NCBI RefSeq assembly: GCF_003387475.1
Contig: NZ_QUNO01000015.1
Coordinates: 62,001-126,000, forward strand
Direction of reading: 5' to 3'
Length of the DNA: 64,000 nt
From: Kutzneria buriramensis
GTDB taxonomy: Bacteria; Actinomycetota; Actinomycetes; Mycobacteriales; Pseudonocardiaceae
Position numbers and translations under genes: made by a program. The notes beneath the pieces were generated by a model. That model did no database searches and was not told where the DNA came from. It was given only the letters and a program-made list of their open reading frames with translations. Of this stretch, positions 35,601 through 44,000 are shown one piece after another; positions within the stretch are counted from its first letter, which is position 1; the number at the start of each line of letters is the position of its first letter.

Positions 35601-36839
35601 ATGCAGACCTGGTCATCAGTCCCGGTACCCCGGGTTCCCGGCACGCCCCGGCCCCTGCGGCTGTTCGACACCTCGACCGCGCAGGTCCGGCCGACCGCCC
35701 CCGGCGAGACGGCGACCATCTACGTCTGCGGGATCACCCCGTACGACGCCACCCACCTCGGGCACGCCGCCACCTACCTGGCGTTCGACCTGGTGCAGCG
35801 GCAGTGGCTGGACAACGGCCACCAGGTGCACTACGTGCAGAACGTCACCGACATCGACGACCCGCTGCTGGAGCGGGCCGAGCGCGACCAGGACGACTGG
35901 GTGGTGCTCGGCATGCGGGAGACCGCCCTGTTCCGCGAGGACATGGTCGCGCTGCGGGTGCTGCCGCCGCGGGAGTTCGTCGGCGCGGTCGAGGCGATCC
36001 CGGAGATCGTCGAGGCCATCGCCAAGCTGCTGGCCAGCGGCGCCGCGTACCGGGCGGACGACGCCGAGTACCCGGACGTCTACTTCGACCGCGCCGCCTC
36101 CGGGCACTTCGGATACGAGTCGAACTACGACATCCCGACGATGACCGGCTTCTTCGCCGAGCGCGGCGGCGACCCGGACCGCGTCGGCAAGCGGGACCCG
36201 CTGGACGCGCTGCTGTGGCGGATGGCCCGTCCCGGCGAGCCGTCGTGGGACTCCGAGCTCGGCGCCGGGCGGCCCGGCTGGCACATCGAGTGCAGCGCCA
36301 TCGCGCTGAACCGGCTCGGTGACGGCTTCGACGTCCAGGGCGGCGGCTCCGACCTGGTGTTCCCGCACCACGAGTTCAGCGCCGCCCACGCCGAGGCGCT
36401 GACCGGCCGGCACCCGTTCGCCCGGCACTACGCGCACGCCGGCATGATCGGCCTCGACGGCGAGAAGATGTCCAAGTCCCGGGGCAACCTGGTGTTCGTC
36501 TCGCGGCTGCGGGCCGACGACGTCGACCCGGGCGCGATCCGGTTGGCGCTGTTCGCCGGTCACTACCGCCAGGACCGGGCGTGGACGAGCGACCTGCTGA
36601 CCGCCGCCGAGGACCGGCTCGCTCGCTGGCGTTCGGCCGTGGCGTTGGAGTCGGCGCCGGACGCCTCGGACACGGTCGCCCGGCTGCGTGACCACCTGTC
36701 CGACGACCTCGACACGCCGAAGGCGCTGGCGGCCGTGGACGCCTGGGCGGAGCAGGCGCTGACGCACGGGGGTTCGGACACCGAGGCCCCGGGCCTGATC
36801 CGCACCGCCGTCGACGCCTTGCTGGGGATAGAGCTCTGA
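35601..36839 (+). CDS. mshC: Cysteine--1-D-myo-inosityl 2-amino-2-deoxy-alpha-D-glucopyranoside ligase (mycothiol synthesis)
   Basis: 412 residues, the usual MshC length. It joins cysteine to GlcN-inositol in the third step of mycothiol synthesis, using ATP. It is a cysteinyl-tRNA synthetase-like protein: Cys-containing [16 protein letters not shown] with the HIGH box, WHIECSA and [11 protein letters not shown] zinc ligands, and the KMSKS loop in [13 protein letters not shown]. It lacks the tRNA-binding domains of CysS. The ATG at 35601 begins the family-typical [10 protein letters not shown]. Mycothiol is restricted to actinobacteria, which supports the taxonomic call. Confidence 0.97.
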   Translation: MQTWSSVPVPRVPGTPRPLRLFDTSTAQVRPTAPGETATIYVCGITPYDATHLGHAATYLAFDLVQRQWLDNGHQVHYVQNVTDIDDPLLERAERDQDDWVVLGMRETALFREDMVALRVLPPREFVGAVEAIPEIVEAIAKLLASGAAYRADDAEYPDVYFDRAASGHFGYESNYDIPTMTGFFAERGGDPDRVGKRDPLDALLWRMARPGEPSWDSELGAGRPGWHIECSAIALNRLGDGFDVQGGGSDLVFPHHEFSAAHAEALTGRHPFARHYAHAGMIGLDGEKMSKSRGNLVFVSRLRADDVDPGAIRLALFAGHYRQDRAWTSDLLTAAEDRLARWRSAVALESAPDASDTVARLRDHLSDDLDTPKALAAVDAWAEQALTHGGSDTEAPGLIRTAVDALLGIEL

Positions 36840-36855
36840 GCTGACGCAGTTATCC

Positions 36856-36898
36856 ACAGGTGACCCCCTGCCAAGATCATCGGCAGGGGGTCGCCTGT
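36856..36898 (+). terminator. Terminator of mshC
   Basis: ACAGGTGACCCCCTGCC (36856-36872) pairs with GGCAGGGGGTCGCCTGT (36882-36898), a 17-bp stem with a single mismatch and a 9-nt loop, starting 17 bp after the mshC stop. Confidence 0.85.
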
Positions 36899-36983
36899 AG
36901 GCTGGGTGCGGGGCCGGCCCCCAGGGATGGGCGGGGGCTGTTCCTCGTTCGGGCGTGGGAATGCGAATCCTCTTTTCGGGCGT

Positions 36984-37002
36984 TTAGCTAAGGCTCGCCT
37001 AA
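36984..37002 (+). promoter_or_regulatory. Iron-box-like operator (DtxR/IdeR type)
   Basis: TTAGCTAAGGCTCGCCTAA is a 19-bp imperfect palindrome that closely matches the DtxR/IdeR consensus TTAGGTTAGGCTAACCTAA as I recall it. It is 74 bp upstream of the DUF1540 start, in an AT-richer stretch likely to be its promoter. Confidence 0.7.
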
Positions 37003-37075
37003 TTGTTTTCGTGTTGCGATCTTGGGTATCCGCTGGCACGGTCGGAATCGCCGAACGACGCCATGAGGAGTGCTC

Positions 37076-37378
37076 ATGACCACCACGGAAATGCCCGCCG
37101 TCAGCGAATGCACCGTCACCGGCTGCTCGTACAACCACGACGGCTGCCACGCCTTCGCGATCACCGTCAGCGGCGAGAACGGCCACGCCGACTGCGCGAC
37201 CTTCATTCCGCTGGCCCGCAAGGGCGGCCTGCCGATGGCGGTTGCCCAGGTCGGCGCCTGTTCCCGGATGGACTGCATGCACAACCGCGACCTCGAGTGC
37301 ACGTCGCCGGGCGGCGTGCGAGTCGCGCCCGGCGACGGTGGGAACGCCACCAACTGCATGACCTACACCAGGGCCTAG
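37076..37378 (+). CDS. DUF1540 Cys-rich small protein
   Basis: 100 residues with eight cysteines. The first three are in the DUF1540 pattern (ECTVTGC then YNHDGC), and the rest follow as HADC, GAC, RMDC, LEC and TNC. The protein looks like a double metal-binding module, probably zinc or iron. GAGGAG lies 6 nt before the ATG at 37076. The iron-box-like palindrome upstream suggests repression by an IdeR/DmdR regulator under iron sufficiency. Its stop overlaps the converging methyltransferase gene by 4 bp. No enzyme activity is suggested. Confidence 0.85.
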   Translation: MTTTEMPAVSECTVTGCSYNHDGCHAFAITVSGENGHADCATFIPLARKGGLPMAVAQVGACSRMDCMHNRDLECTSPGGVRVAPGDGGNATNCMTYTRA

Positions 37379-38115
37379 GAATCGCTCTTCGCCGTGAATA
37401 CCGCGAAACTGGGGCTGCGGCGGAGATCGGCCCAGAACTCGTCGCCGCGTTCGTCCGACGGGACGACCGTCGGCGCACGGGTGACATCGGTGAGGCCGGC
37501 TCGCGTCAACGCGCCGTCGAATGCGCCGACGGGCCAGAAATACGAGTCGAAGGCGAACGCCGGTTCGTCGAGGACCCGCACCGACACCGGCTGCCGGAAC
37601 GTGAGCGGGCCGGTCCGGACGACGTCGTAGCCGTAGCGACCGTACGGCCCCGCCAACACGTCGAAATCGGCGTCGGGATTGGGGACCAGGACGGCGAGGG
37701 TGCCGCCGGGCGCGAGGTTCGCCGCGAGGTTGGCGACCATGCGGTCCAGGGCGGCGGGATCCTCGGCGTAGCCGAGCAGCCATACCGCCGTCACGACGTC
37801 GAAGCGGCCGAGCACCGGCAGGTCGCCGGCGTCGAGCCGCCGGTAGGCGATCCCACGCGGCTGCTTGCCCTCGACGTACTCGGCGTACGCGATCATTTCG
37901 GCCGATGAGTCGACCCCGACCACCTCGGTCGCGCCGAGGTCGACGAAGTTGCGCGGGTAGAAGCCGGTGCCGCACGCGACGTCCAGCACGGACCGGCCGG
38001 TGAGCGGCGGCAGCGCGGACAGGAAGGTGGCCTGCTCGGCCAGGCCGGTCGGGATGTGCTTGGCGCGCTCGTAGGTCTGGCCGAGCGCGTCGTACTGCTC
38101 GTCGGATTCCGCCAT
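37375..38115 (-). CDS. Class I SAM-dependent methyltransferase
   Basis: 246 residues. Rossmann methyltransferase: motif I VLDVACGTGFYPRNF, acidic motif II EVVGVDSSAEMIAYA, DAGDLPVLGRFDVVTAVWLL (motif III-IV) and the post-motif LAPGGTLAVLVPNP. N-terminal helix YDALGQTYERAKHIPTG helps bind substrate. Target unknown. The ATG at 38115 fits the family start better than 38136. It is third in a minus-strand row after the phospholipase D-like gene and another SAM-dependent transferase. Confidence 0.88.
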   Translation of the reverse strand: MAESDEQYDALGQTYERAKHIPTGLAEQATFLSALPPLTGRSVLDVACGTGFYPRNFVDLGATEVVGVDSSAEMIAYAEYVEGKQPRGIAYRRLDAGDLPVLGRFDVVTAVWLLGYAEDPAALDRMVANLAANLAPGGTLAVLVPNPDADFDVLAGPYGRYGYDVVRTGPLTFRQPVSVRVLDEPAFAFDSYFWPVGAFDGALTRAGLTDVTRAPTVVPSDERGDEFWADLRRSPSFAVFTAKSDS

Positions 38116-38170
38116 GGGAACCAACGCTAGTGCCAACCGCGGTGCCCGATCGGGCTGACATCGCCGGCGC

Positions 38171-39181
38171 TCAGGCGGAGCGCAGGCGGCGCATTTCGCA
38201 GACGTAGTACTGGAACACGTGGTCGTCCTGGCGGGCGGTTGTCTGCAGCACGCGCAGCCCCGCGCCCAGCAGGTCGGCGGTGTCGAGCAGGAGCGGGCTG
38301 TGGCCCAGCAACACCATGGTGCCGCCGGGCTTGAGGGTGAAGGCCAGCCGGGGCAGGATCTGGCGCGCCTGAGCGGTGGAGACGACCTCGGAGTTGAGGA
38401 AGCGGCTGAACAGGATGTCCACGCTGAGCGGCGCGACGGCCGGGTTCAGCGCGTCGCCGACGTGCACACGCTCCACGTGCGCGGCGGCGAGGTCGACCAT
38501 CTGCTGGCTGAGGTCCTGGCCGACGGTGCGGATGCGAGCCGGGTTCAGGTCGGCGAAGTCGGCCAGGAAACGGCCGGTCGAGCAGGCCGGATCGTACGCC
38601 AGCACGTCGGCCCGGAGGTCGGCGAAGCGCGGGCGGAACAGGTCGCGGGTGTAGCGGCGGATGTGCTCCTCGCCGAGGTTGAGCAGGACGGCGTCGTGCT
38701 CGTCGATCTGCCAGCCCTCGGCCGAACTCGTCGTCTCCTGCCCCGGCTCGCGCTGCTTGGCGAAAGGGTGCACGAGCTCGGTGAGCGGTGTGATCGCGTC
38801 GAACGCGGCCCGGCGGCCGGGCTCGTCCAGCGGCCGGAAGCCGATCCGCACGTCGGCGTCCGAGGTGCGCAGGGACGTCAGCACGCCGACCACGTTGTGC
38901 CAGTGCACGCGGCTGCAGAACACGCCGGGCATGCCGTGCTCGACGACGAGATCCGAGATCGTCTTGTAGCCGACGTGCAGGACGTCGCCGAGCCGGAACA
39001 GGAACAGGCGCTCGGGGTGGCGGGTGAGCTCCTCGTGCAGGAAGTGCCCGTCGGCGCGCTCCCACCGGGAGAAGTCACCCGCCAGCAGGGCGGCCCGGGC
39101 CTTGATCTCCTCGTCGACGAAGGCCGGGTCGAGCCCCGGTCGCCGGGTCCGCTCGACGTCCACGCGGTCGGGATCTCCCAT
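38171..39181 (-). CDS. SAM-dependent transferase with extended N-terminal domain
   Basis: 336 residues. The C-terminal ~170 residues are a class I SAM fold: LAYDPACSTGRFLADF (motif I), GQDLSQQMVDLA, HVGDALNPAV and LKPGGTMVLLGHSPLLL. The N-terminal ~150 residues (FVDEEIKARAALLAGDFSRW, RLGDVLHVGYKTISDLV, HWHNVVGVLTSLR) are not standard for methyltransferases. The layout reminds me of the 3-amino-3-carboxypropyl transferases of the isonocardicin synthase group, but this is from memory and the reaction is uncertain. Lies 24 nt after the phospholipase D-like gene on the same strand. Confidence 0.8.
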   Translation of the reverse strand: MGDPDRVDVERTRRPGLDPAFVDEEIKARAALLAGDFSRWERADGHFLHEELTRHPERLFLFRLGDVLHVGYKTISDLVVEHGMPGVFCSRVHWHNVVGVLTSLRTSDADVRIGFRPLDEPGRRAAFDAITPLTELVHPFAKQREPGQETTSSAEGWQIDEHDAVLLNLGEEHIRRYTRDLFRPRFADLRADVLAYDPACSTGRFLADFADLNPARIRTVGQDLSQQMVDLAAAHVERVHVGDALNPAVAPLSVDILFSRFLNSEVVSTAQARQILPRLAFTLKPGGTMVLLGHSPLLLDTADLLGAGLRVLQTTARQDDHVFQYYVCEMRRLRSA

Positions 39182-39205
39182 GGCGTGGCAGCATACGGCC
39201 GCGCC

Positions 39206-40282
39206 TCAGCCGGCCGAGTAGGCCTCGACCAGGGTGGCCACGAAGGCGGCGTAGCTGTCGGCGATCCGGCCCGACGTCAGGCGCAACTGGTTCTCGGCGT
39301 TGCCCTCGGCGTTGGCGCTGAAGTTGTACGAGCCGGTGGCCACGGTGTCGTCGCTGACCAACACCTTGAGGTGCATGAAGTCGTGCACCCCGGTCGGCGA
39401 GTACGGCGTCGACCTCTTGCCGACCAGCTTGGCGGCGACGGTCTGCCAGTCGGCGAGCGTCTGCGCCGAGGACTTGCTCGACGCCCACTCGTGCGCGATC
39501 GGCCCCATCTGCCCGGCGTCGTACATGCCGCTCACGTGCACGCCGGTGCTGACCGCCTTGGCCAGCGCGGCCAACAGGGCGTGCGAGGTGATCACCATGG
39601 ACGCGACGACGAGCCGGTTGCGCACGCCGCTGACCAGGCCGACGAGGTCGGCGTCCATCGCCGGTCCCTCACCCGGCGCGAAGGACCAGCCGACGGTCTC
39701 GGTGCCGATGGTGGTGGTGCCCCGGTCGTCGAGGCCGGTGCGCCGGATGTCGCCGGACTCCCAGAGCTGGTCGAAATCCTGCTCGTACGCGGCGGCGAGC
39801 GCGCTTGAGGTGAAACGCAGGATGTTGTTCTCCTGACGAGTCCACGCGTCGTCGGTGAAGTTCGTCGATCCGGTCCACACCCGCCGGTTGTCGACCACGA
39901 CGTACTTGTCGTGCATCAGCTTGCCGGAGGGGGTGGTGACCGGTCTCAGCGCGACCCCACTTCCGCCAAATCGCGAATTAAGCCACTGGGCGGTGCCCGG
40001 CGGCGCGGGGTCGGCGCCGAGGGCGGCGAAGCCGGTGCTGGGTTTGCTGGCGTCATAGGCAATTCGGACGTCGACGCCGTTCGCGGCGGCGTCGGTGAGT
40101 GCCGTCACGACGGGTTTGGCGAGCGCGTCGCCGAGCCGGAAGTCGTAGATGGCGATGTGCACACTGCTGCGGGCGGCGCCGACGAATGCGGCGAGCTGGG
40201 CGGCGATCGTCGACGGCTGGGCGGCCGCGCCGCCGTGGGCGGTGTCGCGTAAAAAGGTTATTTCGGTCGTCATGACGTCCAT
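39206..40282 (-). CDS. Phospholipase D-like (HKD) protein
   Basis: About 358 residues with two complete HKD motifs: HDKYVVVD followed by TGSTNFTDD, and HLKVLVSD followed by TGSYNFSANAEG. Two PLD repeats make one active site that hydrolyses or transfers phosphodiesters of lipids or nucleic acids. No signal peptide is seen, so it appears cytosolic. Start ambiguous: ATG at 40282 or 40273. The large non-coding region upstream contains a LacI-like palindrome 262 bp away. Confidence 0.87.
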   Translation of the reverse strand: MDVMTTEITFLRDTAHGGAAAQPSTIAAQLAAFVGAARSSVHIAIYDFRLGDALAKPVVTALTDAAANGVDVRIAYDASKPSTGFAALGADPAPPGTAQWLNSRFGGSGVALRPVTTPSGKLMHDKYVVVDNRRVWTGSTNFTDDAWTRQENNILRFTSSALAAAYEQDFDQLWESGDIRRTGLDDRGTTTIGTETVGWSFAPGEGPAMDADLVGLVSGVRNRLVVASMVITSHALLAALAKAVSTGVHVSGMYDAGQMGPIAHEWASSKSSAQTLADWQTVAAKLVGKRSTPYSPTGVHDFMHLKVLVSDDTVATGSYNFSANAEGNAENQLRLTSGRIADSYAAFVATLVEAYSAG

Positions 40283-40543
40283 GACAGGCGGCCCGCGCGG
40301 CGGCGGGGACCGCCGGACGAGTGCCACCCTTCACTCGGTCGGCGCGCGGGACGGTTGACATGAGTAGGCGTCCCGCCGCACCGCCGCGAACCCTCCGGTG
40401 CACGTGCACGCACTGCCGGCGCGGCGCCGCCCGGTCACCGGGAAACGGGCCTCGAGCTGCGGACTCTCGCAGCCCTGGACGGCTGTAGAGAGTTTGTGGA
40501 GATGGCGTTGATAGACATTGGCCATGGTTGGAACGGGTGAGAG

Positions 40544-40557
40544 GGGGAGCGCTCCCA
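40544..40557. promoter_or_regulatory. LacI/CebR-like operator palindrome
   Basis: GGGGAGCGCTCCCA differs at one position from the CebR consensus TGGGAGCGCTCCCA known in Streptomyces. No LacI-family gene or sugar-utilisation gene is nearby. Confidence 0.5.
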
Positions 40558-40718
40558 TCAAGCCTTCCTCAAGTCCGGAGCCGAACGTGCAGCCCTGACC
40601 GGTTTCCCGGGCAGGATCGCGCGTCGGCCGCGCCGCCGGCGCGATCGAACCCATAGGACTCCGGGTGTGCGTCGAAGTCTGGCGCCGCGCTCGACTGCGG
40701 TTCGAACGCTCGTCGGAG

Positions 40719-40734
40719 TGTGAAGCAGGTCACA
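40719..40734. promoter_or_regulatory. CRP-family binding site (perfect palindrome core)
   Basis: TGTGA-AGCAGG-TCACA matches the CRP consensus half sites exactly at the canonical 6-bp spacing. Actinobacterial Crp/GlxR proteins use GTG-N8-CAC-like sites of this form. It is 331 bp before the eccC start and 437 bp from the PLD gene. Confidence 0.6.
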
Positions 40735-41064
40735 TGGGCGAACCGGTTTCGCCGCCCGCCCGTGTGGGAAGCATGCGTCGTCGATGAGTGAAAAAACTAC
40801 GTAACGGAAACGGTACGACATTGTTGTGAAGTTCTTCCTGGGTGCCTTCTGGGTCGCGAAGAAGAACCGTTCGAAAGTTTCGGCTGCTCACGGCTTCGCC
40901 CTACCCTGCAAGGAAGAAGTCCATATCTGTCGCTACTGTGACGTGCGCTGCATGGGGAAGTTAGGGCACTCATCGGTTGCCGTAGGTGCCGGAAGTACAA
41001 CAGTGCGCTAAAGCCTCACATAGCATTTGACGAGCTTGCCGCCGCTAGCCCTGGAGTTAGACTG

Positions 41065-44000
41065 ATGAGCATCGTGATCGTCAAACGATCGCAGCGCGTC
41101 GCCGGTCCTGCCCTCCCTTCCGGAGAGGTGGAGCTGGCCGAGCCGCCCGTGCTCGGCGAGCCGGCGAGCCTCGACTTCGGCTCGGCGATGGTCTACCTGC
41201 CGATGGGTCTCGGCTCCGCCGCGATGGTCATGATGTTCTCGATCGCCGGCAGCTCCCCGACCGTCTACATGATGTCCGGGATGATGGGCGTCTCCATGGT
41301 GTCCATGAGCGTCACCCAGCTGGGCCGCCAGGGTATGGAGCGCAAGCGCAAGATGCGGGCCGAGCGCCGCGACTACCTCCGCTACCTCGCCCAGTTGCGC
41401 GGTCAGGCCCGCGCCGCCGCCGACGAGCAGCGCGCCGCCACCCGCTGGGACAATCCCGAGCCCTCCTCACTCTGGTCGCTGGTCTCCGGCCCCCGGCTGT
41501 GGGAGCGCCGCGCCAGCCACGAGGACTTCGGTCGGGTCCGGATCGGCCTGGGCGCGCAGCGCGCCTCGCTGGAGTTCGTCCCGCCGCGCACCCGTCCCAT
41601 CGAGGACCTGGAGCCGCTGACCGCGATCGCGCTGCGCCGCTTCATCCGCGCCTACCGCACGGTGTCCGAACTGCCCATCGCCGTCGGCCTGCGCAGCTTC
41701 ACCAGCGTCGAGTTCGCCGGCGAGGCCGGCGCGGTGCTGGCGCTGGTGCGCGCGATGGTCTGCCAGCTGGCCGTCCTGCACTCGCCGGACGACCTGCGCA
41801 TCTCCGTGCTCACCGACGAGCCGGGCAGCGCCGAGTGGGACTGGTGCAAGTGGCTGCCGCACCTGACCCACGCGAGCGCCCGCGACGATGCCGGGCCGCT
41901 GCGCATGGTCGCCAGTGACCACGACGTGCTGATGGACCTGCTGGGCCCGTCGGTCACCGACCGCCCCGACTTCGACCGCACGGTGCCGCCCGGCCCGAAC
42001 GAGCCGTTCCATGTCGTCGTCGCGCACCGCGTGCAGATCCCGGAGCACTCCCGGCTGCTGGACACCGGTCTGCGCAACCTGGTGCTGCTGGACGTCACCG
42101 GCGGCATGCACGGCGGCCCGGACGTGCTGCGGCTGACCGTCTCCGGCGACGAGGTCGAGTTCCCGGCCGGCGAGTCCACCGGTAAGGCGGCCGTCGACCA
42201 GATGAGCCCGGCCGGCGCGGAGAACGTGGCCCGGCTGCTGGCCCCGATGCGCACCAGTGGCACCGTCGACCTGGTCGACGAGCCGCTGGAGAGCAACTTC
42301 GACCTGACCACGCTGCTGGGCATCCGGGACGCGCGCGGCTTCGACGTGCAGCAGCAGTGGCGGCCGCGGCGCAACCAGCGGGCCCGGCTGCTCGTGCCGG
42401 TCGGCGTCACCGAGAACGGTGAGGTCGTCGAGCTCGACATCAAGGAGTCCGCGCAGGGCGGCATGGGCCCGCACGGCGTGCTGATCGGCGCCACCGGCTC
42501 GGGCAAGTCGGAGTTCCTGCGGACGCTGGTGATCGGCCTGGCGGCGACGCACTCGTCCGAGGTGCTGAACATGGTGCTCGTCGACTTCAAGGGCGGCGCC
42601 ACGTTCATGGGCATGGAGAAGCTGCCGCACACCTCGGCGGTCATCACCAACCTGCAGGACGAGCTGCCGCTGGTGGACCGCATGCAGGACTCGCTGCAGG
42701 GCGAGATGAACCGGCGGCAGGAGTTCCTGCGCCAGCACGGCTACTCCTCCCTGTACGACTACGAGAAGGCCCGCGCGGCCGGCACCCAGCTGGCGCCGTT
42801 CCCGGTGCTGTTCGTGGTCGTCGACGAGTTCTCCGAGCTGTTGTCGTCCAAGCCGGAGTTCATGGACCTGTTCGTCCAGATCGGACGGTTGGGCCGGTCG
42901 CTGGGCGTGCACCTGCTGCTGGCCTCGCAGCGCCTGGACGAGGGCCGCATCCACCGGGTGGAGGGCCACCTGTCCTACCGGATCGCGCTGCGCACCTTCT
43001 CCGCCATGGAGTCCCGCAGCGTCATCGGCGTCGCGAGCGCGTACGAGCTGCCCTCCGCGCCGGGCCACGGCTACCTCAAGATCGACACCACCAACCTGGT
43101 GCGGTTCAAGGCGGCCTACGTGTCCGGCCCGTGCCCGGACGGCCCGGACACCTCGCCCGCGGCGCAGTCCAAGGCGGTGGGCGAGGTCGCTCCGTTCGGC
43201 ATCCTGCCCGGCCGCATCCGCCGTCCCGAGGACGACGAGCCGGCGCAGGTCGAACAGGCGCGCGTGGAGTCGGCCGGCGACGGCGAGGACAGCCTGATGG
43301 ACGTCCTCATCGACCGGCTGGTGGACCAGGGCCCGCCGGCCCGCCAGGTGTGGCTGCCGCCGCTATCGGAGTCGCCGAGCCTGGACGAGCTGCTGCCCGG
43401 CATCGTGCCGGACCCGGTGCGCGGCATGACCGCGCTGGACCACCCGGCCACCCGGTCGCTGCGCGTGCCGCTGGGCATCGTCGACCGCCCGTACGAGCAG
43501 ATCCGCGAGCTGCTGGTGGCGGACCTGTCCGGCGCGAACGGCCACATCGGACTCGTCGGCGCGCCGCAGTCGGGCAAGTCCACGCTGATGAGGACCCTGA
43601 TGCTGTCGCTGGCCCTCACGCACACCGCGGAGGAGGTCCAGTTCTACTGCCTCGACCTGGCCGGCGGCGGCCTGGTCTCCACGGCGGGCCTGCCGCACGT
43701 CGGCTCGGTCGCCACCCGCCTGGAGCGCGACCGGATCCTGCGCACCGTCGAGGAACTGGCCCAGCTGCTGGAACGCCGCGAGCAGATCTTCGCCCAGATG
43801 GGCATCGACTCCATGATCGCCTACCGGCAGGGCCGCACCAGCGGCGCGATCCAGGACCCCAACGGCGACGTCTTCCTCATGGTGGACGGCTGGAACACGG
43901 TCCGCGCCGACTTCCCGGACCTGGAGCCGCGCATCACCGAGCTGGCGGCCCGCGGCCTCGCCTTCGGCGTGCACGTCGTGGTCGCGACCAACCGGTGGTC

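Larger units (their letters stand above)
40283..41064. other. 782-bp non-coding region upstream of the T7SS locus
   Basis: No convincing gene is present. The stretch is markedly poorer in GC near 40790-40830 and 40980-41060 than its surroundings. It holds three palindromes: GGGGAGCGCTCCCA (40544-40557), the CRP-type TGTGAAGCAGGTCACA (40719-40734) and GGCGAACCGGTTTCGCC (40737-40753), plus the inverted repeat GTAACG-GAAA-CGGTAC (40801-40816). It probably carries the divergent promoters of the PLD gene and eccC, with a long leader for the latter. Confidence 0.7.

Noticed and set aside
37375-40282. A small biosynthetic cluster (two SAM-dependent enzymes and a phospholipase D)
   Set aside because: No core synthase, precursor peptide or exporter is present, so the three-gene row is not evidence of a pathway.
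40331-40525. A 64-codon minus-strand frame starting MANVYQRHLHKL
   Set aside because: No ribosome site, weak codon bias and no recognisable motif.
40340-40800. A structured leader RNA such as a c-di-AMP (ydaO) or cobalamin riboswitch
   Set aside because: Several GC-rich stems can be drawn on either strand, but I could not match the conserved core bases of any class by eye; a covariance-model search would decide.
40826-41011. A 61-codon frame with four clustered Cys (GTG start) upstream of eccC
   Set aside because: No ribosome site, codon third positions unlike neighbouring genes, and it lies in the regulatory leader; the cysteines may be chance.
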